Of a stretch of DNA of 64,000 nt, positions 60,305 to 64,000 are shown in pieces. The notes below the pieces were generated by a model that was not told the DNA's origin, searched no databases, and saw nothing but the letters and a program-made list of their open reading frames with translations. Each line of letters begins with the position of its first letter. The stretch's first letter is position 1. The position numbers were made by a program, and so were the translations under genes. The stretch covers positions 191,319-255,318 of the forward strand of contig JAJDZD010000022.1 of assembly GCA_022824865.1 (NCBI GenBank), in the 5' to 3' direction. The DNA is from Chloroflexota bacterium. GTDB taxonomy: Bacteria > Chloroflexota > UBA11872.

Positions 60305-62155
60305 TCAATGAAGGCTTAGCCTGCCGAAATGGTCTACATCGTCCCTGGACTGCGCTCGAAAGAAGCGCTGGACGTGGTCGAGGCGGTGCGTGAGAGGGGC
60401 CGGGGGTAGGGAGCGGAGGATGGTTTGGCCGTAATTGCGGCGGCGGAGGCGGCTGTCGAGGACGGCGACGACGCCTCGGTCGCTGGTGGAGCGGATAAGA
60501 CGGCCGAAGCCCTGCTTGAGTAACAGGGCGGCGCGGGGCAGGGCGAGTTCGGCGAACCAGTTGGCGCCCTGGCTGCGCAGATGGTCGGTGCGGGCGGCGA
60601 CGACGGGATCGTCGGGGACGGCAAACGGCAGGCGGGCGATGACGACGAGGCGGAGGGCATCGCCGCGGACGTCGACGCCTTCCCAGAAAGACCGGAGGCC
60701 GAAGAGGACACCGTTGTTGGCTTCCCGAAAGCGCTTCAGGAGGTCGGCGGGAGCCGCGTCGCCCTGGCGGAAGCGCGGATAGGGGAAGGCGTTGCGGGTG
60801 CGGCGCCAGGCATCGTTCATGGCGCGGCGGCTTGTGAAGAGAAGAAATGCGCCGCCCCCGGAGGCCTGGACCAGTCCGATGAGTCGGTGGGCGAGGCCGG
60901 ACAGGTAGGGCTCGTCGTCGGCGCCGGCGGTTGGGGGCGGTTGGAGATCGGCGGGGGCGTAAACGAGGGCCTGGCGGCGGTAGTCGAAGGCCGGGTCGGT
61001 GATGAGTTCGGCGGCGCCGCCGAAGCCCAGGCGGGAGATGAGGTAGGCGAACGAGCGGTCGACGGTGAGGGTGGCGGAGGAGGCAATAACGGCCGGGCGG
61101 TGACGGGTGGCGCCGTGGATCAAGCGGTCGACTTCGAGCGGTGCGGCGTGGGCCGTGAGCGAGCCGTCGCGGCCGCGCTCGGCGAAGTGGACCCAGGCGG
61201 GATCGTCCAGCCGGAAGACGCGGTCGGCGTCGGCGGCGAGTTCGTGGATGCGGCGGGCGACCCAGGCGCGGGTGTCTTGGTCCTCAATCGCTTCGCAGGC
61301 TTCGAGCAGGGAGTGAGCCGATTCGGCAAGCGTGAGGCCGGAGCCGATTTCGTCAGTGATGGTGGTGCGGTTGAGGCCCACAGTTCGGTTGAGTGCCGCG
61401 AAGGCGCGGGCGCTGGCGGCCACGACGGCGGCCATGGCGCGGGTGTGTTCGCCGCCCAGGGACTCACGGACGCGGGGGGCGTTCATGATGCGGGCGGCGC
61501 GACCGTCGTCCAGATGAGCGGTAAAGGACGAGGTGGCGGCCTCGTCCAGGGTGTGGGCCTCGTCCAGGATGAGGACGCCGTCGGGCGGCAGGGGCATGCC
61601 AGCCGCTTCGCCGCCAGCGCGGCGAAGCTTGGCGTCGGCGAATACGAGGTGGTGGTTGGTTACGACGACATCGGCCTGACCGGCGCGGGCGCGGGCCTTT
61701 TCGGCCCAGCAATCGCCATGGAAGGGGCAGAGGTTGCCCTCGCAGGTGTCGACGCCGCGGGTGAGGTTGGACATGGCGTCGGGGGTTGCGTCGGCACCGA
61801 GTTCGGCCATGTCGCCGGTGGCGGTGGTGGAGGCCCAGGCGCGGACCTTGGTCAGCCGTTCGCCGAGCAGGAGGTCGGGAGATTGGGCCTGTTCGTCCAG
61901 GGACAGCAAGCAGAGGTAGTTGGCGCGGCCCTTGAGCAGGGCGGTTTTGGGAGCGACGCCGGCCACGCGAGCGGCGAGTGGGAGGTCATGGGTCCAGAGC
62001 TGATCCTGGAGGGCCTTGGTGGAGGTGCTGACGATTGCGCGGTGTTTGGCTCGTAAGACCGGAACGAGGTAGGCGAGGGTCTTGCCGGTGCCGGTGTCGG
62101 CTTCAACGACGCCGCGGCCGCCCTCATCGACGACGCCGTCGACGAATTCGGCCAT
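60305..62155 (-). CDS. dinG: DinG/XPD-family ATP-dependent helicase
   Basis: At least 616 aa. Walker A ADTGTGKT near the N-terminus, DEAH in LILDEAHTLDE, four cysteines of an XPD-like [4Fe-4S] domain (YLC, then TCEGNLCPFHGDC), and motif VI QGFGRLIRS. No exonuclease domain. It unwinds DNA with forks, R-loops or D-loops. ATG 62155 is the first ordinary start, but the frame stays open upstream and encodes the conserved Q-motif region (FGPRGPLAEHL, YEPRACQVQM), so translation probably starts near 62233-62275 at a non-standard codon. Follows PIG-L on the same strand. Confidence 0.9.
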   Translation of the reverse strand: MAEFVDGVVDEGGRGVVEADTGTGKTLAYLVPVLRAKHRAIVSTSTKALQDQLWTHDLPLAARVAGVAPKTALLKGRANYLCLLSLDEQAQSPDLLLGERLTKVRAWASTTATGDMAELGADATPDAMSNLTRGVDTCEGNLCPFHGDCWAEKARARAGQADVVVTNHHLVFADAKLRRAGGEAAGMPLPPDGVLILDEAHTLDEAATSSFTAHLDDGRAARIMNAPRVRESLGGEHTRAMAAVVAASARAFAALNRTVGLNRTTITDEIGSGLTLAESAHSLLEACEAIEDQDTRAWVARRIHELAADADRVFRLDDPAWVHFAERGRDGSLTAHAAPLEVDRLIHGATRHRPAVIASSATLTVDRSFAYLISRLGFGGAAELITDPAFDYRRQALVYAPADLQPPPTAGADDEPYLSGLAHRLIGLVQASGGGAFLLFTSRRAMNDAWRRTRNAFPYPRFRQGDAAPADLLKRFREANNGVLFGLRSFWEGVDVRGDALRLVVIARLPFAVPDDPVVAARTDHLRSQGANWFAELALPRAALLLKQGFGRLIRSTSDRGVVAVLDSRLRRRNYGQTILRSLPPAPLTHRLDHVQRFFRAQSRDDVDHFGRLSLH

Positions 62156-62271
62156 CTGGACCTGGCAGGCGCGGGGCTCGTAGCCTGATAGGTGCTCGGC
62201 GAGCGGGCCGCGTGGTCCGAAGAGCGCCCGCAGATCGGCCGGCGCGTCGGGCGCCGGTGCGGGACCGGCGG

Positions 62272-62973
62272 CTATGGCAGCAGCCGGCGGGTTGGGAGGG
62301 GGCCGAGGCGTGGGTCGCCCCGGAAGGCTTCGGCGAAGGCGACGCGGGCCTGGAGGCCGCGGTAGGCAGCAACGGTTTCGGCGGCTTCGCCGAGTTCCAC
62401 TCCGTAGTTTTGGCGGAGGACGGCCGCCAGGGATGCATGGGCGTCGAGGGCGTGGTGCTTGGCGTCGAGGGTATCGGTGATGTCGACGAACTCGGTCGGG
62501 ATGAAGCCGGCGGTCCAGGCGCGTTCGTAGGCGAGCAGGGCGGGGGGCTGGGGCAGGGGATCGCCTTCGCAGAGGACGTTGCGCGCGGCGGCCATTTCGA
62601 TGGCGGCGCGGGCCAGGTTCCAGGCGCCCTCGGAGTCAAGGACGTTGCCAAGTGGGGCGGGGACGAGGACGAGGTCGGGCTGGCGGGCGCGGAGGATTTC
62701 GACGACCTTGACGCGGGTGACGGCGTCATTCTGGACGGCGAAATCGGAGTGGTCCATCCAGACGAGGTCAACGCCCAGGCGCTCGGCGGCGGTTTCGGCC
62801 TCGGCGCGGCGGCGGGTCGCCAGTTCGCGGGGCGGAACGCCGTCCAGGGCGGAGTTGCCGTTGGCCACGGTGACGATGGTGACGTCGTCGCCGCGCTTGC
62901 GATGGCGCGCCAGGGTGCCGCCAACGGCGAACTCAGCGTCGCCGGGGCGGGCGGCGAGGGCGATTACGCGCAT
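62272..62973 (-). CDS. PIG-L/LmbE-family protein with degenerate metal site
   Basis: 233-aa homologue of PIG-L deacetylases, which remove acetyl from GlcNAc-type substrates. The fold is clear (EFAVGGTLARHRKRGDDVTIVT, RRAEAETAAERLGV, LRARQPDLVLVP), but the metal motif AHPDD reads ARPGD at residues 7-11 and the later HPDH region reads APLGN. The His and Asp ligands are thus lost; catalysis is unlikely. Its TAG overlaps the open dinG frame, so the two may be coupled. Confidence 0.82.
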   Translation of the reverse strand: MRVIALAARPGDAEFAVGGTLARHRKRGDDVTIVTVANGNSALDGVPPRELATRRRAEAETAAERLGVDLVWMDHSDFAVQNDAVTRVKVVEILRARQPDLVLVPAPLGNVLDSEGAWNLARAAIEMAAARNVLCEGDPLPQPPALLAYERAWTAGFIPTEFVDITDTLDAKHHALDAHASLAAVLRQNYGVELGEAAETVAAYRGLQARVAFAEAFRGDPRLGPLPTRRLLP

Positions 62974-63133
62974 GGAACCGTTCGAATCCTCGGCAGATCA
63001 ACCGCGCGACGAGTGTATAGACCTTGCCTGGCCCCGGTGAGATCGCCCGATGATGCGCTGCGGTCACACTGGACTCGGAGACCGTAACGCCCTCACCCTC
63101 ACCTTCCTCTTCTCTTCCCCCGCTTTTTCCCCT

Positions 63134-63139
63134 TATACT
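63134..63139 (+). promoter_or_regulatory. Candidate -10 element upstream of the 19-aa ORF
   Basis: TATACT, one base from consensus. The -35 position (about 63110) has only TTCTCT. A pyrimidine tract lies between. Confidence 0.35.
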
Positions 63140-63200
63140 GTCCCCATACCGGACACCGGCGTTGTGCCGTGAACTCCGAAACGCTGAGGGGGTGATACAT

Positions 63201-63260
63201 ATGGGTGATGCTAGTCGTGGCTTTTCGAGCGCTGCCGTATGTGAGGTGAGCGCCGGGTAA
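63201..63260 (+). CDS. Possible 19-aa small protein
   Basis: ATG at 63201 follows GAGGGGGTG with an 8-nt spacer, one of the best ribosome-binding sites in the window, and reads MGDASRGFSS then AAVCEVSAG before TAA. It is 62 nt after a TATACT box. No similarity is recognised and chance is possible at this length; it may also be a leader peptide. Confidence 0.35.
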   Translation: MGDASRGFSSAAVCEVSAG

Positions 63261-63313
63261 CGTCGCGTGACACCCGGGTACGGCCTAGCCGCGCCCGAAA
63301 TTGCCGCGAACAA

Positions 63314-63342
63314 ACGAGCGGTCCACTAGGTGGACCGCTCGT
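63314..63342 (-). terminator. Perfect 13-bp hairpin downstream of ridA copy 2
   Basis: Stem 63314-63326 with 63330-63342, 3-nt loop. On the minus strand it is followed by TTTGTT, 22 nt after the ridA stop, so it probably ends that transcript. On the plus strand the following AAACTTTA is a poorer tail. Confidence 0.75.
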
Positions 63343-63363
63343 AAACTTTAAGCGGAGGAAGGC

Positions 63364-63813
63364 TCAGCTACGCAGCTGAAACACCGCCTCGATCTCACAG
63401 GGAATATCCATCGGCAACGTACTGCAGCCCACGGCTGACCGAGTGTGACGGCCCGCCTCGCCAAACACCTCCTGCATCAACTCCGAGCACCCGTTCACCA
63501 CCAAGTGGGTCCCTGACTCGGAGGGCGCAGCGTTCACAAACCCCACCACCTTGATCACACGCTCCACCTCGTCCAGGCTGCCCACCGCCTTGCGTACCTG
63601 CGCCAGGATATTCAGCCCCGAGTCGCGCGCCGCCAGGGCGCCCGTCGGAACGTCATAGTCCTCGCCCACCCGTCCGCGCCAGTCGCCCCCGGGCGGCTGA
63701 CCCGCGATCCACAGCAAATCCCCCGTCCGCAGCGCCGGTACGTACGCCGCCATCGGCGTCGGCGCCTCCGGCAGCGTGATCCCAAGTTCGCTCAATCGAG
63801 CTTCGTGCGACAC
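63364..63813 (-). CDS. RidA/YjgF-family protein (copy 2)
   Basis: 149-aa Rid protein, paralogous to the one at 20830-21291. It keeps GRHTRSAVG with the key Arg and CEIEAVF with the Glu. The N-terminus (LSELGITLPEAPTPMAAYVPALRTGDLLWIAGQPP) is typical of the subgroup with an extra leader strand. Likely hydrolyses reactive enamines/imines from PLP enzymes. Stands alone with its own hairpin terminator. Confidence 0.85.
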   Translation of the reverse strand: MSHEARLSELGITLPEAPTPMAAYVPALRTGDLLWIAGQPPGGDWRGRVGEDYDVPTGALAARDSGLNILAQVRKAVGSLDEVERVIKVVGFVNAAPSESGTHLVVNGCSELMQEVFGEAGRHTRSAVGCSTLPMDIPCEIEAVFQLRS

Positions 63814-63880
63814 AACTCACCATCCCCAAAACGCCAAATCCGCAACTGGCGGGATTGTATGCGCCCCGCCACCCGCCCGG

Positions 63881-63909
63881 TTGCCGCCAACCCTCCAACA
63901 GTGTACACT
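63881..63909 (+). promoter_or_regulatory. Candidate promoter reading out of the window
   Basis: TTGCCG (63881-63886) and TACACT (63904-63909), 17-nt spacer, plus strand. It would drive a gene beyond 64000. The last 190 nt hold no convincing ORF; TACACT is part of the palindrome GTGTACAC. Confidence 0.4.
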
Positions 63910-64000
63910 GGAAGTGTCCGGGCTGCAACTCCCAACCCGACCCGCTCGCCCGCCCCCAAAACCGCCAAATCTCGCGACCGCCGGCCGGGAACCCCTTAAG

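Larger units (their letters stand above)
62974..63363. other. 390-nt intergenic region with a possible small transcription unit
   Basis: Between PIG-L and the second ridA gene. From left to right: the switch from G-rich to C-rich forward strand (about 63090), a TATACT -10-like site (63134-63139), a 19-codon ORF behind a strong ribosome-binding site (63201-63260) and a 13-bp hairpin (63314-63342). Nothing else recognised. Confidence 0.5.

Noticed and set aside
60581..62056. Long Gly/Val-rich plus-strand frame antisense to dinG
   Set aside because: Shadow of the helicase gene; low complexity, no domain, no ribosome-binding site.
1..64000. CRISPR arrays, insertion sequences, prophage or integrase genes, rRNA
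   Set aside because: No regularly spaced direct repeats, transposase or integrase motifs, or rRNA-like stretches were seen on either strand.

Overview
The window is about 66% GC and gene-dense. It reads as ordinary chromosome from a free-living bacterium: no rRNA, tRNA, transposase, phage gene or CRISPR array was seen. The best lineage guess is an uncultured Chloroflexota. The main clue is a secreted protein (35784-38402) with a tandem domain of the kind common in secreted Chloroflexota proteins. T-box control, an OCT-bearing Obg, FmdB and an exonuclease-less DinG also fit. This placement is inference.

Layout. 1-3300: end of a DksA/TraR-type zinc-finger gene, threonine synthase, a cupin and a polysaccharide flippase. 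3261-7045 (minus): a sugar operon (gmd, rmd, phosphomannomutase/phosphoglucomutase, PMI-like cupin) that points to GDP-D-rhamnose. 7154-9729: YqeC, an M20 peptidase and a membrane-anchored coiled coil. 9769-19547 (minus): one branched-chain amino acid operon, ilvB-ilvN-ilvC-leuA-leuC-leuD-leuB-cimA, behind a T-box leader whose specifier reads as GTC (Val). 20153-32251: exonuclease-like protein, RidA plus class III aminotransferase, holA/rpsT, a P-loop-less YchF homologue, pyrD, parA-ftsZ, a GAF-GAF histidine kinase, an EamA transporter and hemB. 32441-38402: two large secreted leucine-rich-repeat proteins in tandem. 38491-45481 (minus): a sulfate-assimilation and siroheme operon, sir-cysH-cysC-sat-hemC-cobA-hemD. 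Between sir and cysH is a short frame with 8 Cys in 12 codons, very likely a cysteine-sensing leader peptide. 45594-55414: two Eis-like acetyltransferases around a methyltransferase, M32 carboxypeptidase, surE, an SDR, thrS and obg. 55561-62973: zinc-ribbon membrane protein, retropepsin-like protein, gpsA, Mrp, apt, fmdB, DinG helicase and a degenerate PIG-L protein. 62974-64000: a possible 19-aa ORF, a strong hairpin, a second RidA protein and an outward promoter.

How the parts fit. Sulfate is activated by Sat and CysC, reduced by an APS/PAPS reductase and a siroheme sulfite reductase, and HemC, CobA and HemD in the same unit supply the siroheme precursor. CimA makes isoleucine from pyruvate and shares LeuCDB with leucine synthesis. 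Both amino-acid operons carry RNA-based sensors of aminoacyl-tRNA supply: a T-box for Val and a poly-Cys leader for Cys. Other odd points are homologues that have lost catalytic motifs (YchF, PIG-L, Mrp), gene starts lacking an ordinary start codon, and sharp reversals of GC skew, one of them inside a gene.
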